Position numbers and translations under genes: made by a program
The notes under the pieces: generated by a model
The model's database searches: none
The model's input: only the letters and a program-made list of their open reading frames with translations
What the model was told of the DNA's origin: nothing
In this document: positions 55,875-64,000 of the stretch, piece by piece
Position numbering within the stretch: the first letter of the stretch is position 1
How the letters are laid out: each line of letters starts with the position of its first letter
Source: Ophiosphaerella korrae
Lineage: Eukaryota; Ascomycota; Dothideomycetes; Pleosporales; Phaeosphaeriaceae
Assembly (NCBI GenBank): GCA_028456385.1
Contig: JALNQF010000094.1
Location: 1-64,000, forward strand
Length of the DNA stretch: 64,000 nt
Direction: 5' to 3'

Positions 55875-56617
55875 ATGGCGATCAATCCACAGATGTATGT
55901 TACAGCCCACGTGTTCTTCATTCAAACCGGACGGTGCTAACTGTCCCACGTAGTTCCAACCTGGTCATCATCCTGTAAGCCATACACGAGGACGCAAAGC
56001 CAGCCTGGCCAGAACTAACACCTCGCCAGGGGATTTATGCAGATCTCCAAAAGGATACCATTCGACAACCCAGACGTGCTCAATGGTGTGCGCGCGCTGT
56101 ACATTGTGTCCAACCTGATCATCGCAAGCATCTACTTCTACGTGCAGCAGAAAATCAACAAGAAGAATGGTACACCGGCACAGCCCCAACTATCCGCCAT
56201 GCCACGCGCTAATTCAACGCAGACATGACCGTCGTCAAATACGTCGAGCCCGCGCCCATGGGCTCCGGCGAAGAGCCCAAGTTCGTCGCCACCACGGTCA
56301 AGGCGTACGACCTCGGCAAGCTGCGCGAGCTGTACAAGGCGCAGCTCATGGGCGTCGGCATGATGGCCGTCATGCATCTGTACTTCAAGTACACGAACCC
56401 GCTGCTCATCCAGTCCATCATCCCGCTCAAGGGCGCCTTCGAGGGCAACCTGGTCAAGATCCATCTCCTGGGCCAGTCCGCTACGGGCGATTTGCAGCGG
56501 CCTTGGAAGGCCGCCGGTGGTATGATGGGCGCCATGTCGGGTGGTGACATCAAGACCGACAAGAAGAGCGTTGACGCGGCTGAGCGCGCCGGACGGGGCG
56601 GTGTCAAGGATGAGTAG
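55875..56617 (+). CDS. PHO88: Pho88/Snd3, ER membrane protein of the SND targeting pathway
   Basis: Four exons: 55,875-55,894 (20 nt), 55,954-55,974 (21 nt), 56,030-56,169 and 56,223-56,617, giving 191 aa, close to the usual about 190 aa. The protein begins M-A-I-N-P-Q-I-S-N-L-V-I-I-L-G-F-M-Q, followed by P-F-D-N-P-D-V-L-N-G-V-R and a hydrophobic segment I-V-S-N-L-I-I-A-S-I-Y-F-Y-V; a second hydrophobic helix lies around M-M-A-V-M-H-L-Y-F. Pho88 (Snd3) helps bring proteins with internal signal anchors to the ER independently of SRP, and influences phosphate transport in yeast. The two micro-exons split codons for Ile6 and Leu13, so an ORF-only view misses the true start. Converges with SEC72. 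Confidence 0.93.
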
Positions 56618-57059
56618 ATGCAGGTTTGGGGGACTTTGGATCGCTTCCTGCGAGGTTAGAGTGGGCTTGGATTGGGGCGTAGGGACGGTTTGCATGGTGT
56701 CACGAGGGCTGGCGTTGTATGAATATATATTCATGTACGATAGAGAAATAGGTCGTCACGCTACCGATGATGCATTATTCCGGTTCAATTTTTAAGACAT
56801 GGATTTGCATTACCACTCACTACTTGATGTTTGGCACCTCTCGATCTTCATGCCTTTGAACAAGAACCATCCAAGTGTGAAGCAGTATTTCAACCAACGC
56901 CGTTATATTGATTGAACAGAAGAAAGGGGCAACGCTCCGTAAATGCAAGTAGCAGAAGTCTCAACACTCCAAAATATCCGCGTTGCGAGAATCCCCCTAC
57001 GCCAATACGCCTTGCAATGTCCCGCACAACAGCAACAACAACAACACACCCACCTACCC
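56618..57059. other. Convergent spacer PHO88/SEC72
   Basis: 442 bp with no gene; CAA-rich run at 57,027-57,045. Confidence 0.5.
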
Positions 57060-57674
57060 TCAAGCCCTGCCCTTCCTCTTCTCAATCTCAATCTTCAACT
57101 GCACAAGATCCTGCTCCGTAGCCTCGACCTCAAGCCCCGACTTAACCCACTGCTCCGCCTCATCCAGCCTGCCCATCTCCAGCAGACACTTCCCCCGCCT
57201 CCACCACCCCTTCGCATTCCCCACCTTCTTCATCTCGATACTGGCCTCGGCGTCAATCGCGCCCTCGGCCCAGTTCTGCTGCGCCATGTGCGCCTGCGCG
57301 CGGTTGCTCAGGAGGCCCGAGACTTCCTCGCGCACCAGGCCCGAGGGCTCCCATGCGGGGCGGCCAAGCGCCATGTCGATTGCGAGGCCGTAGAGCCTGA
57401 CGGCTTGGGCGGCGTGGCCCTTGCGGAACTCGGCGTTGCCGGATTCGCGCAGCTTGCCGATCTGGGCGGAGCGCTTGGGGTTGACGGGGACCGGTGGGGG
57501 CGGTGTGCCGGTTGGGGTGTCGACGTTGAGGAGGCTTCGGTGGAGGGCGTTGAGCGCAGCGAGTTCGGAATTCAGGGCGTTGCCTGCGCTGTGGGTTGCT
57601 GATATAGCTTTGGTGGTGGGGTCCATTTGAATGGGGAGTAATGTGAAGGTGTCGGGCGACTCCATGGTGGGCAA
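57060..57674 (-). CDS. SEC72: Sec72, TPR subunit of the Sec63 translocon complex
   Basis: 204 aa, single exon. Starts M-P-T-M-E-S-P-D-T-F-T-L-L-P-I-Q; either Met1 or Met4 may be used. The conserved N-terminus (D-P-T-T-K-A-I-S-A-T) is followed by P-V-N-P-K-R-S-A-Q-I and a TPR domain (about 72-190): G-N-A-E-F-R-K-G-H-A-A-Q-A-V-R-L-Y, S-N-R-A-Q-A-H-M-A-Q-Q-N-W and W-W-R-R-G-K-C-L-L-E-M-G-R-L-D-E-A. Sec72 docks cytosolic Hsp70 and works with Sec62/63/71 in post-translational import into the ER. It is tail-to-tail with PHO88/SND3, another SRP-independent ER targeting factor. Confidence 0.92.
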   Translation of the reverse strand: MPTMESPDTFTLLPIQMDPTTKAISATHSAGNALNSELAALNALHRSLLNVDTPTGTPPPPVPVNPKRSAQIGKLRESGNAEFRKGHAAQAVRLYGLAIDMALGRPAWEPSGLVREEVSGLLSNRAQAHMAQQNWAEGAIDAEASIEMKKVGNAKGWWRRGKCLLEMGRLDEAEQWVKSGLEVEATEQDLVQLKIEIEKRKGRA

Positions 57675-57994
57675 AAAGTGGGTATATATTACAAGCTACT
57701 CTACAAGTGTGGGAGTGGTTGTTGATGCGGCGGTGGAGTTGTGGACACTTGGTGACTTGCTGGAATTACTTCCGAGTCTTATCGATAAGCCTGCTATGGC
57801 GTCACGTGCCGGGTTATGAGGTTCGTATTCATTCCTCGTCACGAGGGATTAGATACTACGCACCAGGCTATGCGGCATGACGGAAAGAGTCCGGCTCAGC
57901 TCCCCGGTAGCCCTGTCGTCTAGCCAATATGTATTGCAAAGCCACACGTCTAACTGTCATGACGTACTGATCTACCTCTTGTCTCAAGTCAAGT
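57675..57994. other. Promoter-side spacer of SEC72
   Basis: 320 bp; nothing further recognised. Confidence 0.5.
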
Positions 57995-59084
57995 TCAATC
58001 TTCGCCATGAGCAAACTCATCGTCGTCGCTGAAAATGGTAGGAAGATAGAGCTTCGTGTTCTCGTACACAACAAAGGTAACAATCGTGGTCGGAATAACC
58101 CTCAGCGTATTAGGAATGACTCTACAGGGAAGTCAGTACTATGCGCTTGTATCAAATTCGTGATTCAACCCCTCATACCCTTTATAAAAGGCCAGCAGCC
58201 CTTCATTTGTATACGTTTTGCGCAACACATCTACCAGGCCTGAGTAGTGTTGAGCAGCATGATACTGTTGCATGCGCGCTCGTATCGGCTGGTATGGGTA
58301 GGTGATTGCACCGGCCAAAAGCTTGCTGCCACCACTCATATATACGTATTCCCAATTGCTGAGTCGATCATTGCTGCCTAATTGGCTGCTTCGGCGTTTC
58401 TTCATGTTCTCATAAATGCTGAACTGCACTGCGCCATGCAGGACGCCAAGAGAAGAGGGAATGAAGCCGGCCCATAAGCCTTTCAGCCCTCGGGTCTCGT
58501 AGACGTGACGCAGGCCAAAAGACATTGTTTTGTATGCCGAGGGATGGTTGACGCCGCGTTCAAGCATGCGGGTCTTCACGACCCAAATAGGGTTCGTACA
58601 GGCACCAGTGAGAAGTCCTAGAGCGTCTTTATTCAGCAATCGCGCCAAAACCTGCACATTCGAGAAATATACCGGCAATTATACTGGCAGAAAAGAACTC
58701 GGCACTCCCTAAATGTTCGCCCTTGCTCCGCCGGGCCTGAAAAAGCTCTTTCAGGTTGCCATAGAACAAAAAGTACAGTCCCCACCCCAGGCTATTTCCC
58801 AGTAGATTCGGCCATAGACCGCGATACAGAGCCTTGACTCCACCCTCGTCCTTGACCACATTGCGTAGTATGCGCCAGGAATCGCCTACGCGCGACCTTG
58901 ACTGGGTATTGAGCTGGAGCCGGTTTTTGAGCAGGTCGAGGGGATGCGCGGCTAGGCAGGAGACGACGCCTGCGCTGAAGCCTGCTACGCTTTCAACTAG
59001 GGAGGCGGAAAGCGTGGTTTTCGGCGGGCTGCGGCGTTTGGAGTCTTTGGTGTTCGGCTCGACGGGTGGGAATGCGCGGGGCAT
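57995..59084 (-). CDS. FLX1: Mitochondrial carrier, FAD/folate type (Flx1-like)
   Basis: Three exons: 59,084-58,673, 58,617-58,179 and 58,121-57,995, introns 55 and 57 bp, 325 aa. Three mitochondrial-carrier repeats with P-x-[DE/N/Y]-x-x-[KR]-type signatures: H-P-L-D-L-L-K-N-R; N-P-I-W-V-V-K-T-R-M; Y-P-Y-Q-P-I-R-A-R-M-Q. The P-I-W-V-V-K-T-R and L-G-V-L-H-G-A-V-Q-F sequences and the Trp in repeat 2 are characteristic of the yeast Flx1/human SLC25A32 branch, which moves FAD or folate across the inner membrane. The last exon restores V-I-P-N-T-L-R-V-I-P and a C-terminal acidic tail. The apparent ends of the two larger frames are intron read-through. About 320 bp lie between this gene and the amine oxidase 3' end, same strand. 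Confidence 0.88.
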
Positions 59085-59401
59085 TGCGTGGGATTGTCCA
59101 GGGGTTGTGGGAGCATGCTGTAGGCTGTGTGTATTATATCATCGCTTTAGAGAAGAAGCAAATACAGCCTGCATAAGTAAAGGTATCCGGGTGAATAAAG
59201 TAGGTATCTAGTCAGATAAGCTCATGTTGCATGTCCGGGGTCATGTCCGAGGTCTTCGGCCACCAAAATCTCGCCCGGCAGCTAACTACGTCATTTCCAA
59301 GTATCAGATGCTAACTAGGGAAACTCATAACTCCTACACCAAACATGCAGCACTTGGTAGTTTGTTAACACTAAATATTGAATTTCGAACTCATATACCA
59401 A
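59085..59401. other. Spacer FLX1/amine oxidase
   Basis: 317 bp, no gene seen. Confidence 0.5.
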
Positions 59402-61647
59402 TTACATCCCGGCACCAAATTTATTCTCCGAACAGCACGCTGGTGGCTCTTGCTTCTTCTCTCCAAATGCCAGCCTGCTCAGCCTATCTACAAGCGTACT
59501 GCCTTGCTTCACACCACTAGGAACACTGCAGTAACTAGGCGGTACATCGAGACACGGATTCCGAGTGAAGAAGTTCCGTGGTCGAAGCAGAAGCGTCATG
59601 GGCTCGGCAGGCATGACTGGGAAATCTTCTGGGCTAGGGAAGTGTGTCAACCCAAACGTGTGCCAAAGCACAACATCAGTGTTGACTAAATCTGCGGTTG
59701 GGTCGGATTCAATCCAGGCTGGGATACCTTGCGGGGGCTCCCCAGAGGTCTGAGGCACATGCCGTCCCGCTGGGTGAATCTGTGCATCGTCATCTAATTG
59801 CTGGTTAGCTGCTGTTACCATCAAGCTTTGCAATATGAGAACACTCACACTTCGTTACATGCACAGCATGGCGAGCAAAACCCGCTCGCTTCCAGACAAG
59901 GCCACCCGGCTTAGGTAACAATTCCGGAACTTCTCTGCTGACCAGTTTATATGATACAGGCTTCTTGCTGTAAGCATTGAGCTTGTTCTCATTACACATT
60001 TCCCACGTCCGGCTCGTCGCGCCATTGTAGTCTGTCGCAGCCTGCTCAGGAGTACTGAGCTTCGTCTTCTTCGCGTAGAAAGCATTTCCATACTTGTTCT
60101 CCACACTGCCAACTTCGCCTTCGCCGCGAGTTGCATCAACCATGTAGACTGTGTTATCAGGGCCGTCAATGTTTGGATCGATTCGCATACAGAATAGATG
60201 TTGATGATTGTGTGCATTCACTCCTGGATATACTTCGGTGCCCCAGCCATGCAAATCTTCGCCTGGGTTCATCGCGTATGTGTTCAAGATGCCGGTAAGC
60301 TTAACTTCTAGCTGGATCGTACCGTCCAGATGGAAGATCCAATAGACGCAGTACTCATAGTTGGCGGCAGTAAAGATGTGCGAAATGATGAGCTTGCGGG
60401 CTCGAGTTACGGTAACGCTATCATCGCGAAAGTCAGTATGCTTAAAGAGAATGCCAGCATCTTCTTCGTGAATGCAAATCGCGTTCCTGATGGTTGTTGC
60501 AGTGCCTGCGCGGTTGACAAATGCGGCATCCATGTAATGAATCGCGCCTTTGCAATCGCAGCCCAAGCTCAACGAGTTAGTCATGTAGCCACCACCATAC
60601 TCGCCAAGATCGAAAGCATGCTTACGCTGATGTGGGTGTTCTGGGTTACCGTATGGTACTACCATTTCAGCAAGCGATAGCCGCCAGAATGTATCGCGCT
60701 CAGTACCCTTGTCGTTGAAAGTAATGTTCGACAAAACCAAGCCCTCGCGATAATTGAAACCAATATGTAATTTCCAATTCGCCCAGCTGATGTACCTACC
60801 ATCCAACTTGAAGGACACACCCTCAGGCTGGGTGATGTTGATTGGCTTGAGGTCATTCCTGAAACCTCCCTCTGCTTCAATAGCTGCGGCATGGTAGTTG
60901 TTGGGGGGTGCCTTGTTGAGTTGTCGTCTTTGTGGAGGAACATCAATATGAATGATTTCCTGCGTATCCGAGTTGTAGATGGGGCAAAAGTCCAGAGGGT
61001 AACTATACTGACTATCGTCCACATGAGGACGGTAGTACATTAAAGCTTGCTGTAGGCGAACATTGGTTCCGAAGCGCTCATCATATCCGATAGTCCAAGC
61101 TAGCCACAGTAAGCAAAGCAGACCCAAAGTCTGCACAGGTTAAACTCACGGTCACAGTAAACTTTGTGCATATCTTCTGGTGGAATTCCAAGGATACCGC
61201 ACTGCTCAATAACTTTCGGATCTTTCCTAACAACCGTCTCAACGATTTGAAGATCTTCCATAGTGATCTTTTCGTAGTTAGCACTCGTCAGATAGACTCT
61301 AAGTAACCTACCAAAGGCTGCACACCATCTTTTTGCTCCCAGCTTATGAGTTTGGCGGCGTTCAAGTCTACCAACCCCTCAAACACTTTACTGCCTCTTC
61401 CAATACATACTATATCGGCTACACGGACAGGTCGCGGCTTGTTTTGAGGATGTTTGATCCATGCCATCATCTCTACTTTTCGGGGCTCCCACAAAGTGAC
61501 AGCATTGAAGAAGACATTGCTGTGCTCCTTCCGGATGATTGCTACAGCTTGTTCGATTTCCGTTTCACTGAGAGGATCGAATGGATGAGGAGGTCCTGTC
61601 TGTCCTGTCAAATGCGAGGCTGCTTGCTTGAGTCGGTCGAGTGCCAT
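59402..61647 (-). CDS. Copper amine oxidase (TPQ enzyme)
   Basis: Four exons: 61,647-61,312, 61,267-61,150, 61,099-59,849 and 59,793-59,402; introns 44, 50 and 55 bp; 698 aa. N2/N3 domains precede a catalytic domain with Asp315 (H-A-F-D-L-G-E-Y-G, base), Tyr399 in A-A-N-Y-E-Y (becomes topaquinone), His450 and His452 in H-N-H-Q-H-L-F and the third copper ligand in T-F-G-L-T-H-F-P. It oxidises primary amines to aldehydes, releasing ammonia and hydrogen peroxide, usually to use amines as nitrogen source. Many fungal relatives are peroxisomal; the C-terminus here (F-G-A-G-M) is not a PTS1 signal and no secretory signal is seen. The frame from 61,136 that ignores the first introns starts too late and lacks N2. 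Confidence 0.93.
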
Positions 61648-62388
61648 TGTAACCGCTAATGTATATTCGGATGGCGGATAGATGGAAGATGTGAGGGCGA
61701 ACGGAAAGACTTCAAGGATACAGGGCAGTCTTTAAAGTTTCATAACCAAGTCGATCTTGACTAATACATCTTTGAGTACTTCAGTCATGTGCACCAATGA
61801 AAGTTTAGACTCATGGCAAGCCATTTGCATCCGTCAACGGCGATGCTCTCTTATCATAGAGGATAAGGGAAAGCTGACCCAGTTCCGGTTAGCGGTCCCC
61901 ACCTCCTGTATGCATATTGGGTGTCTAGAAAGCTAGGCACGGGGAAGCTGCACAGCATGTAATCTGTCTACCGCGTTGGATCACGGTGGCTATCGGCTAA
62001 TGGTCGGTTCCGGTTCCAGTTCCGGTTCCTTTGGTTATTGTGTTTATGGATGTGTAGACTAGGCATCTGATCGAGATATGGAGTTCGACTTTTCGAGCGC
62101 AAGACGAGGCCGGTTGCAGTTTGGGTTAGTGTGGTTTGTGCACAGACCGGATGACGAACCGACGACGACGAACGAGAGAGGCTCAGCATCGAGGCGCATC
62201 TACCTAACCACCATCCTACCCATCCGCGTCACCACCACAACCACTCCAATCACCATCACCACCACGAATACCTGTAATCACACGCATCGCCGTGGACCGG
62301 TGCCAGCGTAGTGTGCATCCGTCTCGGCCTCCGCTCTCGCCCTATCATATCAACCGCTCCGTGCCGCGCAAGCCAACAGCCGCCCACC
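61648..62388. other. Divergent promoter region
   Basis: 741 bp between the starts of the amine oxidase and the V-ATPase f gene. Holds a GGTTCC-type short tandem (62,006-62,030) and an ACC-rich run (62,218-62,270). No gene. Confidence 0.5.
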
Positions 62389-62816
62389 ATGGTGAAGCCT
62401 GTGGTGTCCGCCATGAACGCATGGACATGGTAGGAGAGATTCAGTCACTTGAATCATATGATAGAGGCTAACATGGCCATCCTAGCGTCGTCATGTCCGT
62501 CTTCGCCATCGTCATACTCTCAGTCATCGGCTCGTTATTCAAAGTACGCATCCCACATACCTCAAGCAGCACACAAACTCATGCCATCCATAGTCGAATA
62601 GCAATACGGTCATGGGCTCGGAAGAAGACCCCAAGGACGGCGGTGCTGTCGCCAGCGCCGTGTTTGGCGCTGTCTTTATTTACATTGTAGGCGTCGCAGA
62701 TGACATACCAAACATCACGCGCTAACTCGACCCTGCAGGGCTTCTTCGTTTTCTGCGGATTCCAAGCCTTCCTTCATCTGCGCGAAAGCCGCCGTGGCGC
62801 TATAAGTCTGTCATGA
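62389..62816 (+). CDS. V-ATPase V0 subunit f (RNase-kappa-like small membrane protein)
   Basis: Four small exons: 62,389-62,429; 62,486-62,543; 62,594-62,686; 62,739-62,816, giving 89 aa. The protein begins M-V-K-P-V-V-S-A-M-N-A-W-T, has a first membrane helix (V-V-M-S-V-F-A-I-V-I-L-S-V-I-G), a conserved loop N-T-V-M-G-S-E-E-D-P-K-D-G and a second helix ending F-F-V-F-C-G-F-Q-A-F-L. This matches the layout I recall for yeast Ypr170w-b, the f subunit of the V0 proton channel. For exon 3, the acceptor at 62,591-62,593 keeps the conserved frame; the later AG at 62,601 would not. No exon alone exceeds 31 codons, so ORF scans miss the gene. Confidence 0.8.
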
Positions 62817-63030
62817 GCACGATCAAGAGAGGCAAACGTTTGTACAATATTCAGGGCAAAGGGAGGGGTCATGGTATCGAATCTTTTGGTATACGGATGG
62901 CATCGTGGCTCAACCAGTCAATAATATTAGAGTTGACTACATCGGCGTTTTATGAGGTATTCTAGAGCATACAAGTCTTGCCAATCTGGCTCAATGTTCA
63001 TCGTATCCCTACCTTCCCAACAGCCCAGTC
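62817..63030. other. Convergent spacer
   Basis: 214 bp between the V-ATPase f and ELP3 ends; no feature seen. Confidence 0.45.
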
Positions 63031-64000
63031 TCACCATTCCCTCTCCCACGAAGGCTCCAGCGTCTTGCTCATATACGGCCCATCCAGCCAATATCCCAGT
63101 TTCCCATAATAGCTCCTAACTCCTACACCAGAGATGACGCTAATCTTCTTACTACCATGCTCTTCCCTCGCGATCCGTTCTGCCTCCTCCATCAACAACG
63201 TCCCGAACCCCTGATGCTGAAACTTCTTCGGATCTCTCGCATGCACTGGCACCGCCGACCCGTAAACATGCAACTCACGTACCAGTGACGTCGACTGGCC
63301 CGTGAGCTCCGGCCTAAACGTGTGTTCCTTGGAGCACTGTCTAAGTCGCAAAAGCGCAATCAAAATGTCCTGCTTAGCGTCTTCGTATGCGAGGAATGTT
63401 TCCCAGCCCCCATTAGCCGTGTAGTCCCTTCGTACAAGCTCTACCTGGTCAGGCCTAATCTTGTGTTTGACTTCGTTGATGCCGACTTCGCGTGTTCGTA
63501 CGTCACGACATGATGTGCCAAAGTCTTTCATACGAGCAAGCGCCAGCTCGCGTAGATTACCGTTTTCCACCCCTGAGGTAACGAGCGGCATGGGGATGTC
63601 GCGCTGCACACGGTAGATGCGAGTCCATGGAGGGACAAGGGCCAGTATACGCGCTACAATGTCGATAAGGGCGTTGGGAGTGTAGTTCTTATAGCGACCC
63701 GTCCGCCAGAGCTCGTACAGCCCTGTACCGCGAATCACAAGCGTAGGATAGATTTTCAGTCCGTCGGTTCGGAAATCAGGATTGGAGAAGTATTCAACAA
63801 ATTGATCGAGATCACGCTCCATCCCAACGTTGGGGAGGTCAGGCATCATGTGAGAGACTACTTTGAACCCGGCGTCCTTTGATAAACAGAAGGTTTTTGC
63901 GACGGCTGCGACTGTGTGCCCACGATTGGTGTCTCGCGCCACATCTTCATAAAGAGATTGTACTCCAATCTCGAGGCGTGTGCAGCCGTATCGTAGCATG
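63031..64000 (-). CDS. ELP3: Elongator subunit Elp3, C-terminal part (runs off right edge)
   Basis: About 322 residues visible; the N-terminus and most of the radical-SAM cysteine motif lie beyond 64,000. Seen are the later radical-SAM barrel ([31 protein letters not shown]) and a C-terminal GNAT domain with [19 protein letters not shown] (acetyl-CoA loop) and Y-Y-G-K-L-G-Y. Elp3 is the catalytic subunit of Elongator, which modifies wobble uridines of tRNA. Near-universal conservation makes this the safest call in the window. Converges with the V-ATPase f gene. Confidence 0.97.
   Translation of the reverse strand, partial: MLRYGCTRLEIGVQSLYEDVARDTNRGHTVAAVAKTFCLSKDAGFKVVSHMMPDLPNVGMERDLDQFVEYFSNPDFRTDGLKIYPTLVIRGTGLYELWRTGRYKNYTPNALIDIVARILALVPPWTRIYRVQRDIPMPLVTSGVENGNLRELALARMKDFGTSCRDVRTREVGINEVKHKIRPDQVELVRRDYTANGGWETFLAYEDAKQDILIALLRLRQCSKEHTFRPELTGQSTSLVRELHVYGSAVPVHARDPKKFQHQGFGTLLMEEAERIAREEHGSKKISVISGVGVRSYYGKLGYWLDGPYMSKTLEPSWEREW

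Noticed and set aside
54856..55875. 339-codon minus-strand ORF
   Set aside because: Shadow of the ubiquitin protease C-terminal exon extending into the intergenic space; low-complexity, no motif.
35652..64000. tRNA or rRNA genes
   Set aside because: I looked for GGTTCGA-type T-loops with flanking stems and found no complete cloverleaf.

Overview
The window reads as nuclear DNA of a filamentous ascomycete, most likely a Dothideomycete of the Pleosporales type (inference). Supporting evidence: short spliced introns of about 44-160 bp with GT..AG ends; fungal orthologues such as Sec72, Pho88/Snd3, Elp3 and mitochondrial uL5; and a sharp two-compartment layout in which very AT-rich, CpA/TpG-poor repeat blocks mutated in the manner of RIP (repeat-induced point mutation) alternate with normal-GC gene DNA. 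I ran no searches; every identification comes from reading motifs.

Region 1 (1-21,941) is a Russian doll of Ty3/Gypsy LTR retrotransposons. A plus-strand pol fragment (1-1,811) abuts a minus-strand composite element (1,812-21,941). That is interrupted by a complete-length plus-strand element (6,891-20,694, 5-bp target duplication ATTTA). This in turn is interrupted by a minus-strand element of another Gypsy family (8,895-15,694, duplication AGTAG, twin 442-bp LTRs). All coding frames are destroyed by C-to-T and G-to-A changes. A fifth copy (28,617-35,651, minus strand, twin 429-bp LTRs, duplication TTTAT) sits alone further right.

Region 2 (21,942-47,000) is a gene-poor, effector-like landscape. 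It holds a cytosolic papain-like peptidase (23,677), the C-terminal relic of an NLR/STAND protein with TPR-like repeats (27,000-28,193), a relic of a pogo/Fot-type transposase (37,471), a secreted GPI-type protein gene broken by stop codons (38,170), a four-helix membrane protein (39,543), an orphan secreted protein (41,308) and a secreted ADP-ribosyltransferase-like protein (44,830). Several hairpins and terminal-repeat pieces mark further mobile-element debris.

Region 3 (47,000-64,000) is gene-dense. First come a small secreted cysteine-rich protein whose ATG directly follows a (CA)29 tract and a secreted galactose oxidase. Housekeeping genes follow: a hypothetical membrane protein, mitochondrial ribosomal protein uL5m divergent from a ubiquitin protease with a CaaX terminus, PHO88/SND3 convergent with SEC72 (both serve post-translational ER targeting), a mitochondrial FAD/folate-type carrier, a copper amine oxidase divergent from the tiny V-ATPase subunit f gene, and the 3' part of ELP3 running off the right edge. 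Exon structures for spliced genes were inferred by frame, splice sites and family conservation; every summed CDS is divisible by three.
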